From NCBI RefSeq assembly GCF_949987535.1, contig NC_080081.1, positions 53,082,153 through 53,146,152 of the forward strand: a DNA stretch of 64,000 bases, in the 5' to 3' direction. Positions 22,750-35,207 of the stretch are shown in pieces. Position 1 is the stretch's first letter, and each line of letters opens with the position of its first letter. The translations under genes were made by a program, and so were the position numbers. The notes under the pieces were generated by a model. The model was not told where the DNA came from. It saw nothing but the letters and a program-made list of their open reading frames with translations, and did no database searches. This stretch comes from Balaenoptera acutorostrata (lineage: Eukaryota; Chordata; Mammalia; Artiodactyla; Balaenopteridae).

Positions 22750-23889
22750 GATTAAACGTGCCTGAGAGCATTTAGAAAAACTAATCAGAGAATTGGAGTG
22801 TGCTTTGGAAATTCAGTTGGTGTTGATCAGATAGAGAAGAGAGCAAGGATATATGAGGGAATGACGGGGGCATGGGTATATGTGGGTATATATTTATATA
22901 TATATGAACATGGCATACTTAAAAAATGGGCTAGGAGTTTGTTTTGACTAGACTCTAAGCTATAAGGGAGACCTATACTTCTGGGTGGATTTACAAGGAT
23001 AGAAATTATCAGCCAGACTCAAAAAATCTAAAAGACAAAATATATGGGAAAAATAGTTCTTAAGGCACTAAACATAAAGCAACAAAGTACACTGATGCCT
23101 GAGAGACTTAAAACAAATGCATTGAGACACATGGTTTCCCCAGTTTGCAATATGTAATCTCAGGTTGTGGTTCAGGAAATAACAACCCAAGCAGAGCCCC
23201 ACTGACTCCATGAATAGAGGGTCTGGTGAGACCAAAGAAATTGGGATAATCAGAGCAGAACACTATAGAATAAAGAGCTTCAAACATAGAGAAATCTGAG
23301 ATTTTCATAGTTCCCTTTGAGGAGTCAACACAGCACTGATCAACACACCCATGTGAGGAAACTGTCTGAGGCTGGGGGAAAAAAATACCTTCAAAGATTA
23401 GAGGTCACAATCTCTGGCACTCACACAGGACTGGGGAATAGTGCCTATTTCTCTAATCAGAGTGGAAAATCTCATAATTCTCAGGGCAATGTGTAATCAA
23501 AATGATATAGCTTAAAGAGCAGGGAAAAGTAGTCCTAGACCAAAGCTAACAAAGGTTAAAAGCAAGACTCAAAAAGATCAAACTGTTTCCAAGTAATCTG
23601 ACTGCATCCCAGGACAAAGGAATACATATATTCCTGTATATTAAGGATACAAAAATGTCCACTGCACAATAAAATAAAATCAAAATTACTAACATCCAAT
23701 AAAAAATTAGAAGGGATGCAAAGAAAAAAACTATCATTTATAATGAAGAGAAAAAAAATCAATTGATACTGACCCAGAATTGACATAGATGATAGGATTA
23801 GAAGACAAGGACATTAACTCTGTTATTTTAACTATTTCACTTGTTCTAGAAGTTAGAGGAAAGATTAGACATGTTAAATTGCAACATAA

Positions 23890-24150
23890 AAGATAAAAAA
23901 GTTCCACATCACAGACTTAGAGAACGAATTTATGGTTACCAGGAGGGGAAGGTGGGGAAGAGGGATAGTTAGGGAGTTGGGGATTGACATGTACACACTG
24001 CTATATTTAAAGTGGATAACCAGCAAGGACCTACTGTATAGCACAGGGAACTCTGCTCAATATTCTGTAACAACCTAATTTGGAGAAGAATTTGAAAAAG
24101 AATAGATATATCTATTCAACATATGTAAAAATAAATAAATTAAAAATTAA
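23890..24150 (+). mobile_element. 5'-truncated L1 3' end
   Basis: Cetartiodactyl L1 3' UTR: 'cacagacttagagaacgaat', 'ggttaccaggaggggaagg' and 'cctactgtatagcacaggga', ending in an AAATAAATAAAT tail. Confidence 0.85.
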
Positions 24151-25485
24151 AAATAAGAGAGAAAACTTTCTAAATCTGAATATAATAGCTGGGATGAAAA
24201 ATATCCTGGATGAAATTTACAATCAAATACACATGGCAAAATGAAAGATGAGTGAACTTGAAAACATATCAATAGAGCTATCCAAAATAAAATACACAGA
24301 GGGATAAAAACGAATTAATAAATCAATAGAGCTTTTAGTGAGCTATGGGACAACTTCAAAGGAGTAGGGGGAAATAGAAAATATATTTGAATAAATAATA
24401 GCTGAAAAGTTTCCAAATTAATTAAAGAACCTGTAAAATCACCAATACAAGAAACTCCATGAATCTCAATGACAAGATACTTGAAGAAAATTACATAGTT
24501 ACATCACAATCAGATGGTCTTAAACCAGCAAATATATATATTAAAAAAAACACAAAAACTTAAAAGCAGCCAGAAGGAAAAAAAAAAGGACACATTATGT
24601 ACAAAAGGACAAAGATGAGGATGAGAACATATTTCATATTTCTCATTCAAACCAGTGTGAGCTGGAAGGCAGTGGAGCAACATCTTTAAAGTATGGAAAG
24701 GTTAAAAAAAAAAACTAACAAACAAAAATTTAAAAATCTATCAATCTAAAGATTTTTTTTTTTTGCTCAGAAGAAAAATAAATAAATAAACTTTTTCAGA
24801 CATTCAAAAGCTGAAAGAACTCATCACCAGCATGCTTGCACAACAAGCAATGTAAAACAAAGTCCTTCAAACAGGAGAAAAATTATAGCAGATGTAGTTC
24901 TAGATCTACACGGAGTGACAGAGAGCACTGGAAATTGCAACAGCATTCACAAATAACATTTTTTTCTTATTGCTGAAATATATTTAAGAGATAGTCAACT
25001 GCTTAAAGTAAAAATGATTAAAATGTATTGTGTACTTTATAATACACATTGGAATAAAACTTGTGACAACAAGGTCACAATGGCTGGGAGGGGAAAAATC
25101 AAAGTATACTTATGTAGATAGAGTTCTTATCCCATACACAAAGTGGCATAATGTCACTTGAAGTTACACTGTGATAAAGTAGTAATATGTACTATAAACT
25201 CTAAAGTAACCACTAAAATAATATAGCAAAGAGCTATAAGTAATAGGCCAACAAAGACAATAAAATGGATAAAAATGTATCCAAAAGAAGACAGAAAAAG
25301 AGAACAAAATGAGCAAAGAAAAGTTACAAAAAATAGAAAACACAATTCCATTATATGTTATTGTGTACAATGGAATATATTCAGCAATAAAAGAATAAAG
25401 TTTTGGTACATGGATGAAGCTTAAAATTGTTTGCTAAAAATCATAGGCAAAATTGAGTACATAGTGTCATTTATATAAAATTCTA

Positions 25486-25603
25486 ACTTTTTTTGGCCAC
25501 ACAACTCGGCTCGTGGGATCTTAGTTCTCCCACAAGGGACAGAACCCACGCCCTCAGCAATGAAAGTGCAGAGTCCTAACCACTGGTTTGCCAGGGAATC
25601 CCC
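25486..25603 (-). mobile_element. CHR-type tRNA-derived SINE
   Basis: Minus strand begins GGGGATTCCCTGGCAAACC and runs through 'gttaggactctgcactttca' to '...gtggccaaaaaaa'. Flanked by TATAAAATTCTA (25474-25485) and TATAAAAATTCTA (25604-25616). The element lacks a long tail. This SINE group is restricted to cetaceans, hippos and ruminants. Confidence 0.88.
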
Positions 25604-25860
25604 TATAAAAATTCTAGAAAAAGTCAATCTACAGTGACTGAAATTAGGTCAGTGGTTGTCTGGGGATGGAAAGGTGGAGGATAAAGAGAGGGAGAGTCGT
25701 GATGGATCTGTTTGTTATTTTGATTGTAACAATGGTTTCACAGGTGCATACATAAATCAAAAAATTATCAAATGGTATTCTTAAATTGTGTAGAGTTTAT
25801 TGTATGTCATTTATACCTCAATACAGCTGCTTTTAAAAAGTTATTATGAAGGAAGGTAGT

Positions 25861-26419
25861 GGGGATTAACCTAAATGTATAGATTGCAGAACAATCATGT
25901 ATGAGCCTTGAATACTATAGAATTTTAAATTTGTTCTTGGGGCCATGTTTTTGAAACTGGGAAGGTAAGTGGGCATGGCTGTAGGCACGCTATATGTTGT
26001 TTTATTTGGATCAGCATTGCCTTATGCATGGAGCAATAAGATTGTTTTCAATAAGAACTTCTGCAGTTACAAAAGCAGTTTTGAAAATTATTACCTTGTT
26101 AATGGAGGCGAGCATAGCCAATATTGCTGAATGTGAGAATAGTGGTGACAATTCATTTCTCCATTTCTCTTTTTCTTCTTCTACTTACTCTATAATCCTT
26201 CAGTAAAACAGCCAAGAAAAATGAATCCCATGTCCTCTGTGACCCTAAAACACTATTTATTATACTTCTAAAGGGAATTGATCTTTTAATTTATGTATTT
26301 GATTATTATTCCTAAGATTTGGGAGGGCTCAGTTATTCCTGATGTTAATATGTTAACCTTATTTTAAAATATTTTTTCATTTTATTAACTGTAGAGACTA
26401 TTTTTATACTATAATTATA
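25861..26419. other. Spacer, nothing recognised
   Basis: AT-rich; the short frame 25994-26206 has no features. Confidence 0.5.
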
Positions 26420-26585
26420 TCAAATACTTATTATATTAACAAATTTAGCCTTCACAACTCTCTTTTAATCTATCCCTTATTAGTCTTCCTTCAGAGATAA
26501 CTTGAAATTTTAAACAGTTAAATGTATTTTCCAAAGATTACAAAGTCTGAAAAATAAACTAGGTTAGGATATGAATCTACATGTA
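26420..26585 (+). mobile_element. MIR-like SINE, strongly diverged
   Basis: Order of 'ccttcacaactctcttttaa', a stretch like 'cagagataacttgaaatttt', and 'taggatatgaatctacatg' resembles MIR. Weak. Confidence 0.4.
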
Positions 26586-26609
26586 TGTAATTTCTGTTTT
26601 CTTCTAGAG

Positions 26610-26897
26610 CAGTGTTTGCAAAACTTGGTTCCTTGAGTCATTACTAAGTAGATAATTACAATGAGTTTCATGCAATAAGGGTTACAATTTCAAATTAGTT
26701 TAGGAAAAGAAAAAGCTGAATAATAAATTGGGGGTTTGCATATTAAAGACCGAGTTCACTCCCTAAGAAAAAGAAATCTCCTTATACTTGTTTAACTCAG
26801 CATTCCATAAACTTATTTGATAAAAGTCCTTTATAAGACATCATTTACTATAACATGGATGACTATTTTTCTGCAACACACAGTTTGAGGAACATTG
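26610..26897. mobile_element. Putative nonautonomous hAT element
   Basis: Ends look like imperfect inverted repeats: CAGTGTTTGCAAAACTTGG on the left, and on the right CACAGTTTGAGGAACATTG, which inverted reads CAATGTTCCTCAAACTGTG. Length and ends fit the small Charlie-type group. I did not find an 8-bp duplication. Confidence 0.45.
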
Positions 26898-27843
26898 ATG
26901 CTACAACATTTCAGCATATGCTATTTATAAATCACCTATATATAAACAGTTGGATACTTAATATTCCAATTGACAAGATAACTGGTATTAATTTCTTGTA
27001 GGTGAAGCTCAAAATACTAATTTTAAGAAGTACAACTTTTCAAACTTTTGACAAACATTCCCCAGTCATCACTTCTTAAACCATAAGAAAAAAGACATCA
27101 CAGACAACAAGTGAGGTAATATTTCAAGTAGAAAGAAGTGATTAAGAGAGCAAACCATCACTAAGAAGTCAAAACAAGAATGAAAATGTTCTAGAGCATT
27201 TAAGATATTTCAATGGCATGACAATAATTTTAATTAAGGTTTTAGAGAAGTGAGAAATCAGAGATAGGAAGAGAAGATGATACCTGTTCCATGTTTGGAG
27301 AAGGAAAATTGGGCTAGTCCAAGGAGGGTTCTCTTTTTACGATGGAAAGATTTAAAGTTGGCTGTTAACAGAGAAAAGGTGTTCAGGAAAGACACAAAAA
27401 TCAAAGTTGTAGAAGACACACACCAAAAAGCAAGCTCTAGTAAGGCTAAGAATGAGTTGAATGTAAACTTCAGGTGAAGCCATAAATGGCTGGGAGATTA
27501 TACATCAACACATTATTTTTGGAGAACTATTTAGCAATATAAAACAAGAAAATCAGTGTTAACCATACCTTTGACCCACAACACGATTTGATAATTTATC
27601 CTAAGTAAATAATTCAAAGGACGGAGACATTTATACAAATAACTTTGCTACATTGTTGTTTATAATAATGGAACATATTCTTTGATTTCCAAATGTCTTT
27701 TTGATAAGTAGTAGAATACTCAATTCTTCTTTGTACTTTGTTAATGTGCAACTTATTAATATGAATACAGAATAATCAACATTTAGATACTTTAAATAAT
27801 CAATTGTGCTCTAAATAGAAATATAATTATATTTTACTTAAAA
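26898..27843. other. Spacer, nothing recognised
   Basis: AT-rich; the short frame at 27277-27477 has no recognisable product. Confidence 0.5.
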
Positions 27844-27852
27844 CTGATTTTT
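27844..27852. repeat. Target-site duplication of L1-C (left)
   Basis: CTGATTTTT matches 34950-34958. The T run makes the exact edge ambiguous. Confidence 0.7.
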
Positions 27853-28223
27853 TTTAACATCTTTATTGGAGTATGATTGCTTTACAATGGTGTGTTAGTT
27901 TCGGCTTTATAACAAAGTGAATCAGTTATACATACACATATGTTCCCATATCTCTTCCCTCTTGCATTTCCCTCCTTATCACCCTTCCTATCCCACCCTT
28001 CTAGGTGGTCACAAAGCACAGAGCTGATCTCCCTGTGCTATGCAGTTGCTTCCCACTAGCTATCTATTTTACGTTTGGTAGTGTATGTATGTCTATGCCA
28101 CTATCTCACTTTGTCATATCTTACCCTTCCCCCTCCCCATATAATCAAGTCCATTCTCTAGTAGGTCTGTGTCTTTATTCCCGTCTTGCCACTAGGTTCT
28201 TCATGACCTTTATTTTTTTCCCC

Positions 28224-31200
28224 TTAGATTCCATATATATGTGTTAGCATACTGTATTTGTTTTTCTCTTTCTGACTTACTTCACTCTGTATGACACACT
28301 CTAACTCCATCCACCTAACTACAAATAACTCCATTTCGTTTCATTTTATGGCGGAGTAATAGTCCATTGTATATATGTGCCACATCTACTTTATCCATTC
28401 ATCCGATGATGGACACTTAGGTTGCTTCCATGTCCTGGCTATTGTAAATAGAGCTGCAATGAACATTTTGGTAAAGACTCTTTTTGAATTATGGTTTTCT
28501 CAGGGTATATGCCCAGTAGTGGGATTGCTGGGTCGTATGGTAGTTTTAGTTTTTAAGGAACCTCCATACTGTTCTCCATAGTGGCTGTATCAATTTACAT
28601 TCCCACCAACAGTGCAAGAGTGTTCCCTTTTCTCCACACCCTCTCCAGCATTTATTGTTTCTAGATTTTTTGATGATGGCCATCTGACCGGTGTGAGATG
28701 ATATCTCATTGTAGTTTTGATTTGCTTTCTCTAATGATTAATGATGTTGAGCATTCTTTCAAGTGCTTGTTGGCAGTCTGTATATCTTCTTTGGAGAAAT
28801 GTCTATTTAGGTTTTCTGCCCATTTTTGGATTGGGTTGTTTGTTTTTTTTGTTATTGAGCTGCATGAGCTGCTTCTAAATTTTGGAGATTAATCCTTTGT
28901 CAGTTGCTTCATTTGCAAATATTTTCTCCCATTCTGTGGGTTGTCTTTTGGTCCTGTTTATGGTTTCCTTTGTTGTGCAAAAGCTTTTAAGTTTCGTTAG
29001 GTCCCATTTGTTTATTTTTGTTTTTATTTCCATTTTTCTAGGAGGTGGGTCAAAAAGGATCTTGCTGTGATTTATGTTATAGAGTGCTCTGCCTATGTTT
29101 ATCTCTAAGAGTTTGACAGTGTCTGGCCTTACATTTAGGTCTTTAATCCATTTTGAGTTTATTTTTGTGTATGGTGTTAGGGAGTGTTCTACTTTCATAC
29201 TTTTACATGTACCTGTCCAGTTTTCCCAGCACCACTTTTTGAAGAGGTTGTCTTTTCTCCACTGTATATGCTTGCCTCCTTTATCAAAGATAAAGTGACC
29301 ATATGTGCGTGGGTTTATCTCTGGGCTTTCTATACTGTTCCATTGATCTATGTTTCTGTTTATGTGCCAGTACCATACTGTCTTCATTATTGTAGCTTTG
29401 TAATATAGTCTGAAGTCAGGGAGCCTGATTCGTCCAGCTCCATTTTTCATTCTCAAGATTGCTTTGGCTATTCTGGGTCTTTTGTGTTTCCATACAAATT
29501 GTGAAATTTTTTGTTCTAGTTCTGTGAAAAATGTCAGTGGTACTTTGATAGGGATTTCATTGAATCTGTAGATCACTTTGGGTAGTAGAGTCATTTACAC
29601 AATGTTGATTCTTCCATTCCAAGATCATGGTATATCTCTCCATCTATTTGTATCATCTTTAATTTCTTTCATCAATGTCTTATAATTTTCTGCATACAGG
29701 TCTTTTGTCTCCTTTGGTAGGTTTCTTCCTAGATATTTTATTCGTTTTGTTGCAATGGTAAATGGGAGTGTTTTCTTAATTTCACTTTCAGATTTTTCAT
29801 CATTGGTATATAGTAATGCAAGAGACTTCTGGGCTTTAATTTTGTAACCTGCTACTTTACCAATTTCATTGATTAGCTCTAGTAGTTTTCTGGTAGCATC
29901 TTTAGGATTCTCTATGTATACTATCATGTCATCTGCAAACAGTGACAGCTTTACTTCTTCTTTTTTGATTTGGATTCCTTTTATTTTTTTTCTTCTCTGA
30001 TTGCTGTGGCTAACACTTCCAAAACTATGTTGAATAATAGTGGTGAGAGTGGGCAACCTTGTCTTGTTCCTGAATGTAGTGGAAATGCTTTCAGTTTTTC
30101 ACAATTAAGGACAAAGTTCGCTGTGGGTTTGTCATATATGGCCTTTATTATGTTGAGGAAAGTTCCCTCTATGCCTACTTTCTGCAGGGCTTTTATCATA
30201 AATGGGTGTTGAATTTTGTCAAAAGCTTTCTCTGCATCTATTGAGATGATCATATGGTTTTTCTCCTTCAATTTGTTAATATGATGTATCACGTTGATTG
30301 ATTTGTGTATACTGAAGAATCCTTGCATTCCTGGAATAAACCCCTCTTGATCATGGTGTATGATCCTTTTAATGTGCTGTTGGATTCTGTTTGCTAGTAT
30401 TTTGTTAAGGATTTTTGCATCTATGTTCATCAGTGATATTGGCCTGTAGTTTTCTTTCTTTGTGACATCTTTGTCTGGTTTTGGTTTCAGGGTGATGGTG
30501 GCCTCGTAGAATGAGTTGGGGAGTGTTCCTCCCTCTGCAATATTTTGGAAGAGTTTGAGAAGGATAGGCGTTAGCTCTTCTCTAAATGTTTGATAGAATT
30601 CGCCTGCGGAACCATCTGGTCCTGGGCTTTTGTTTGTTGGAAGATTTTTAATCACAGTTTCAATTTCATTGCTTGTTATTGGTCTGTTCATATTTTCTAT
30701 TTCTTCGTGGTTCAGTCTCGGCAGGTTGTGCATTTCTAAGAATCTGTCCATTTCTTCCAGGTTGTCCATTTTATTGGCATAGAGTTGCTTGTAGTAATCT
30801 CTCATGATCATTTGTATTTCTACAATGTCAGTTGTTACTTCTCCTTTTTCATTTCTAATTCTATTGATTTGAGTCTTCTCCCTTTTTTTCTTGATGAGTC
30901 TGGCTAACGATTTATCAATATTGTTTATCTTCTCAAAGAAACAGGTTTTAGTTTTATTGATCTTTGCTACTGTTTCCTTCATTTCTTTTTCATTTATTTC
31001 TGATCTGATTTTTATGATTTATTTCCTTCTGCTAACTTTAGGGTTTTTTTGTTCTTCTTTCTCTAATTGCTTTAGGTGCAAGTTTAGGTTGTTTATTCGA
31101 GATGTTTCCTGTTTCTTGAGGTAGGCTTGTATTGCTATAAACTTCCCTCTTAGAACTGGTTTTGCTGCATCCCATAGGATTTGGGTCGTCGTGTCTCCAT

Positions 31201-32032
31201 TGTCATTTGTTTCTAGGTATTTTTTGATTTCCCCTTTGATTTCTTCAGTGATCACTTCGTTATTAAGTAGTGTATTGTGTAGCCTCCATGTGCTTGTATT
31301 TTTTACAGATCTTTTCCTGTAATTGATATCTAGTCTCATAGCATTGTGGTCGGAAAAGATACTTGATATGATTTCAGTTTTCTTAAATTTACCAAGGCTT
31401 GATTTGTGACCCAAGATATGATCTACCCTGGAGAATGTTCCATGAGCACTTGAGAAAAATGTGTATTCTGTTGTTTTTGGGTGGAATGTCCTATAAATAT
31501 CAATTAAGTCCATCTTGTTTAATGTATCATTTAAGGCTTGTGTTTCCTTATTTATTTTCATTTTGGATGATCTGTCCATTGGTGAAAGTGGGGTGTTAAA
31601 GTCCCCTACTATGATTGTGTTACTGTCTATTTCCCCTATTATGGCTTTTAGTATTTGCCTTATGCATTGAGGTGCTCCTGTGTTGGGTGCATAAATATTT
31701 ACAATTTTTATATCTTCTTCTTGAATCGATCCCTTGATCATTATATAGTGTCCTTCTTTGTCTCTTGTAATAGTCTTTATTTTAAAGTCTATTTTGTCTG
31801 ATATGAGAATTGCTACTCCAGCTTTCTTTGGATTTCCATTCGCATGGAATATCTTTTTCCATCTCCTCATTTTCAGTCTGTATGTGTCCCTAGATCTGAA
31901 GTGGGTCTCTTGTAGACAGCATATATATGGGTCTTGTTTTTGTATCCATTCAGCCAGTCTGTGTCTTTTGGTGGGAGCATTTAATCCATTTACATTTATG
32001 GTAATTATCAATATATATGTTCCTATTCCCAT
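28224..32032 (-). pseudogene. L1-C ORF2, broken downstream of an intact endonuclease
   Basis: The ATG at 32032 is kept. The frame is open through the endonuclease to a GAA-to-TAA stop at 31019. It is open again at 29981-30982 (RT fingers/palm with [11 protein letters not shown]), until a 1-bp loss in an A run at about 29986 shifts the frame just before [15 protein letters not shown] is read in the next frame (29625-30056), followed by a TGT-to-TGA stop at 29625, the thumb/C-terminal part at 28875-29594 and more breaks to 28224. Full reverse transcriptase cannot be made. Confidence 0.93.
31019..32032 (-). CDS. L1-C ORF2 N-terminal part: intact endonuclease domain, 337 codons
   Basis: The L1 endonuclease nicks the target DNA. 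Within the first 240 residues all family hallmark motifs are seen: INVNGLN (about residues 12-18), QETHF (41-45), NIYAPN (112-117), GDFNTPL (143-149) and SDHNAM (227-232). These contain the residues that bind metal and act in catalysis in this exonuclease/endonuclease/phosphatase fold. The frame continues about 100 residues into the linker before a premature stop. It would be an endonuclease without reverse transcriptase, if ever translated; expression is not shown by the sequence. Confidence 0.8.
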   Translation of the reverse strand: MGIGTYILIITINVNGLNAPTKRHRLAEWIQKQDPYICCLQETHFRSRDTYRLKMRRWKKIFHANGNPKKAGVAILISDKIDFKIKTITRDKEGHYIMIKGSIQEEDIKIVNIYAPNTGAPQCIRQILKAIIGEIDSNTIIVGDFNTPLSPMDRSSKMKINKETQALNDTLNKMDLIDIYRTFHPKTTEYTFFSSAHGTFSRVDHILGHKSSLGKFKKTEIISSIFSDHNAMRLDINYRKRSVKNTSTWRLHNTLLNNEVITEEIKGEIKKYLETNDNGDTTTQILWDAAKPVLRGKFIAIQAYLKKQETSRINNLNLHLKQLEKEEQKNPKVSRRK

Positions 32033-32090
32033 GTTCTTAAATGTTTTGGGTTTGTTATTGTAGGTGTTTTCCTTCTCTTGTGTTTCTTGC

Positions 32091-32953
32091 CTAGAGAAGT
32101 TCCTTTAGCATTTGTTGTAAAGCTGGTTTGGTGGTGTTGAACTCTCTCAGCTTTTGCTTGACTGTAAAGGTTTTAATTTCTCCATCAAATCTGAATGAGA
32201 TCCTTGCTGGGTAGAGTAATCTTGGTTGTAGGTTTTTCTCCTTCATCACTTTAAATATGTCCTGCCACTCCCTTCTGGCTTTCAGATTTTCTGCTGAAAG
32301 ATCAGCTGTTAACCTTATGGGGATTCCCTTGTGTGTTATTTGTTGCTTTTCCCTTGCTGCTTTTAATATGTTTTGTTTATATTTAATTTTTGATAGTTTG
32401 ATTAATATGTGTCTTGGCCTGTTTCTCCTTGGGTTTATCCTGTATTGGACTCTCTGTGCTTCCAGGACTTGACTAACTATTTCCTTTCCCATATTAGGGA
32501 AGTTTTCAACTATAATATCTTCAAGTATTTTCTCAGTCCCTTTCTTTTTCTCTTCTTCTGGGACCCCTGTAATTCGAATGTTGGTGCATTTAATGTTGTC
32601 TCAGAAGTCTCTGAGTCTGTCCTCAGTTCTTTTCAATCTTTTTTCTTTATTCTGCTCTGCAGTAGTTATTTCCACTATTTTATCTTCCAGGTCACTTATC
32701 CATTCTTCTGCCTCAGTTATTCTGTTATTGATCCCTTCTAGAGTATTTTTAATTTCATTTATTGTGTTTTTCATCGTTGCTTGGTTCCTCTTTAGTTCTT
32801 CTACATCCTTGTTAAATTTTTGTTGAATTTTGTCTATTCTATTTCCATGATTTTGGATCATCTTTACTATCATTATTCTGAATTCTTTTTCAGGTAGATT
32901 GCCTATTTCCTCTTCATTTGTTAGGTCTGGTGTGTTTTACCTTGCTCCTTCAT
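32091..32953 (-). pseudogene. L1-C ORF1, frameshifted
   Basis: The start ATG at 32953 (MKEQG-type start shared with L1-A) is followed by the coiled-coil part, open at 32601-32873. It breaks near 32600 (RDF then stop) and the RNA-binding part resumes at 32091-32492 with RRNRPRHILIKLSKI and RLTADLSAE. The C terminus, LQQMLKELL, is normal. Defects lie around the RRM-type core. Confidence 0.9.
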
Positions 32954-34949
32954 CTGCTGTGTGTTTTCTGTCACCTCATTTTGTTTATCTTACTGTGTTT
33001 GGGGTCTCCTTTTCGCAGGCTGCAGTTTCGTAGTTCTTGTTGTTTTTGGTGTCTCTCCCCAGTGGCTAAGGTTGGTTCAACGGGTTGTGTAGGCTTCCTG
33101 GTGGAGGGGACTAATGCCTGTGTTCTGGTGGATGAGGCTGGATCTTGTCTTTCTGGTGGGCAGGTCCACGTCTGGTGGTGTGTTTTGGGGTGTCTGCGGC
33201 CTTATTATGATTTTAGACAGCCTCTCTGCTAATGGATGGGGCTGTGTTCCTGTCTTGCTAGTTGTGTGGCATAGGGTGTCCAGCACGATAGCTTGCGGGT
33301 CGTTGAGTGAAACTGAGTCTTGGTGTTGAGATGGAGATTTCTGGGAGATTTTCATCATTTGATATTACGTGGAGTTGGGAGGTCTCTTGTGGACCAGTGT
33401 CCTGAAGTTGGCTCTCCTACCTCAGAGGCACAGCCCTGATGCCTGGCTGGAGCACCAAGAGCCTTTCATCCACACAGCTCAGAATTAAAGGGAGAAAAAA
33501 TAGAGAGAAAAAAAAGAAAGAGGATAAAATAAATTAAAGTAAGATCAAATAAAATAAAGTTTTTAAAATAAAAAATTATTTAAAAAAAAGAAAAAAATTA
33601 AATTAAAAAAAAAAAAAAACGGATGGACAGAACCCTTGGACAAATGGTGAAAGCAAAGCTATACAGACAAAATCTCACACAGAAGTATATACATCCACAC
33701 TCACAAAAAGAGGAAAAGGGGAAAAAATAATATATCTTCCTCCCAAAGTCCACCTCTCAATATGGGATGATTCATTGTCTATTCAGGTATTCCACAGATG
33801 CAGGTACATCAAGTTGTTTATGGAGCTTTAATCCGCTGCTCCTGAGGCTGCTGGGAGAAATCTCCCTTTCTCTTCTTTTTTCCCACAGCTCCCTGGGTTC
33901 AGCTTTGTATTTGGACCCACCTCTGCGTGTAGGTCGCCTGAGTGCATCTGTTCTTCGCTCACACAGGATGGGGTTAAAGGAGCAGCTGCTTTGGGGGCTC
34001 TGGCTCACTCAGGCGGGGGGAGGGAGGGGCACGGATGCAGGGCGAGCCTGCAGCGGCAGCGGCCAGTGTGACATTGCAGCAGCCTGAGGAGCACCGTGTG
34101 TTCTCCCGGGGAAGTTGTCCCTGGATCACGGGAGCCTGGCAGTGGTGGGCTGCACAAGCTACTGGGAGGGGCGGTGTGGAGAGTGACCTGTGCTCGCACA
34201 CAGGTTTCTTGGTGGTGGTGGCAGCAGCCTTAGCATTTCATGTCCATCTCTGGCGTCCACGCTGATAGCCGCGGCTCACGCCCGTCTCTGGAGCTCATTT
34301 AGGCAGAGTTCTGAATCCCCTCTCCTCGCACACCAGGAAACAAAGAGGCAAGAAAAAGTCTCTTGCCTGTTCGGCAGCTCCAGACCTTTTCCTGTACTCC
34401 CTCCCAGCTAGCTGTGGTGCGTTAACCCCTTCAGGCTGTATTCACGCCGCCAACCCCAGTCCTTTCCCTGCGATACGACCGAAGCCCGAGCCTCAGCTCC
34501 TAGCCCCCGCCCGCCCCAGCGGGTGAGCAGACAAGCCTCTCGGGCTGGTGAGTGCTGCTCGGTGCCGAGCCTCTGTGCGGGAATCTCTCCGCTTTGCCCT
34601 CCGCACCCCTGTGGCTGCGCTGTCCTCCGTGGCTCCGAAGATTCCCCCCCTCCGCCACCCGCAGTCCCTGCCCGCAAAGGCGCTTCCTAGTGTGTGGAAA
34701 CTTTTCCTCCTTCACAGCTCCCTCCCACTGGTGCAGGTCCTGTCCCTATTCTTTTGTCTCTGTTGTATCTTTTTTCTTTTGCCCTACCCAGGTACATGGG
34801 GAGTTTCTTGCCTTTTGGGAGGTCTGACGTCTTCTGCCAGCGTTCAGTGGGTGTTCTGTAGGAGCAGTTCTACGTGTAGATGTATTTCTGATGTATCTGT
34901 GGGGAGGAAGGTGATCTCTGCGTCTTACTCTTCTGCCATCTTCTCCTCC
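32954..34949 (-). promoter_or_regulatory. L1-C 5' UTR, GC-rich internal promoter region
   Basis: About 2.0 kb, homologous along its length to the L1-A 5' UTR. Strongly GC/CpG-rich from about 33830 to 34700. Differs by an expanded A-rich tract at 33500-33620. Promoter role is inferred from the family. Confidence 0.8.
33500..33620. repeat. A-rich low-complexity tract in the L1-C 5' UTR
   Basis: AAATAAA/AAATTAAA-type expansion at the position where L1-A has (GAAA)n. Confidence 0.8.
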
Positions 34950-34958
34950 CTGATTTTT
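34950..34958. repeat. Target-site duplication of L1-C (right)
   Basis: CTGATTTTT, pair of 27844-27852. Confidence 0.7.
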
Positions 34959-35207
34959 GTTTTCATATTGAAATTAGTTTTTAAAGGAGCTAACAGCCTA
35001 CATTTAAATGAGATATTTTAGCATTTCATTCTTATGCTAATTATAATTATTAGTATAATGTTGATTTTGACATGTCTTTATAGATTTGTGTTAACAATGC
35101 AACAATAATTTTACTAATTTATCCTCATCCTAGGGTTCAATTAAAAGCATAACCATCTCATATCAGTCAAGGTTGTAGGATCTAAGTTATCTACCAATGT
35201 ATTCTTT

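Larger units (their letters stand above)
23100..25860 (+). mobile_element. Old HAL1/L1-like LINE, ORF1-type half with L1 3' end, twice interrupted
   Basis: The middle part (24160-24720) reads as a decayed L1 ORF1-type gene: 'gaaagatgagtgaacttgaa' (coiled-coil part) through 'ccagaaggaaaaaaaaagga' and 'acatctttaaagtatggaaa' (C-terminal domain). An L1-style 3' end follows at 25330-25860 without an ORF2 of normal size, as in half-L1 (HAL1) elements. An L1 tail (23890-24150) and a SINE (25486-25603) are inserted. No frame survives. The left boundary is approximate. Confidence 0.55.
27853..34949 (-). mobile_element. Full-length L1 LINE, copy L1-C (about 7.1 kb)
   Basis: Same architecture and subfamily as L1-A: 5' UTR 32954-34949, ORF1 32091-32953, ORF2 28224-32032, 3' UTR 27853-28223. 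The minus-strand start reads GGGAGGAGAAGATGGCAGAA. Complete ends and a target duplication show full-length insertion. Same orientation as L1-A, 19 kb away. Confidence 0.93.
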
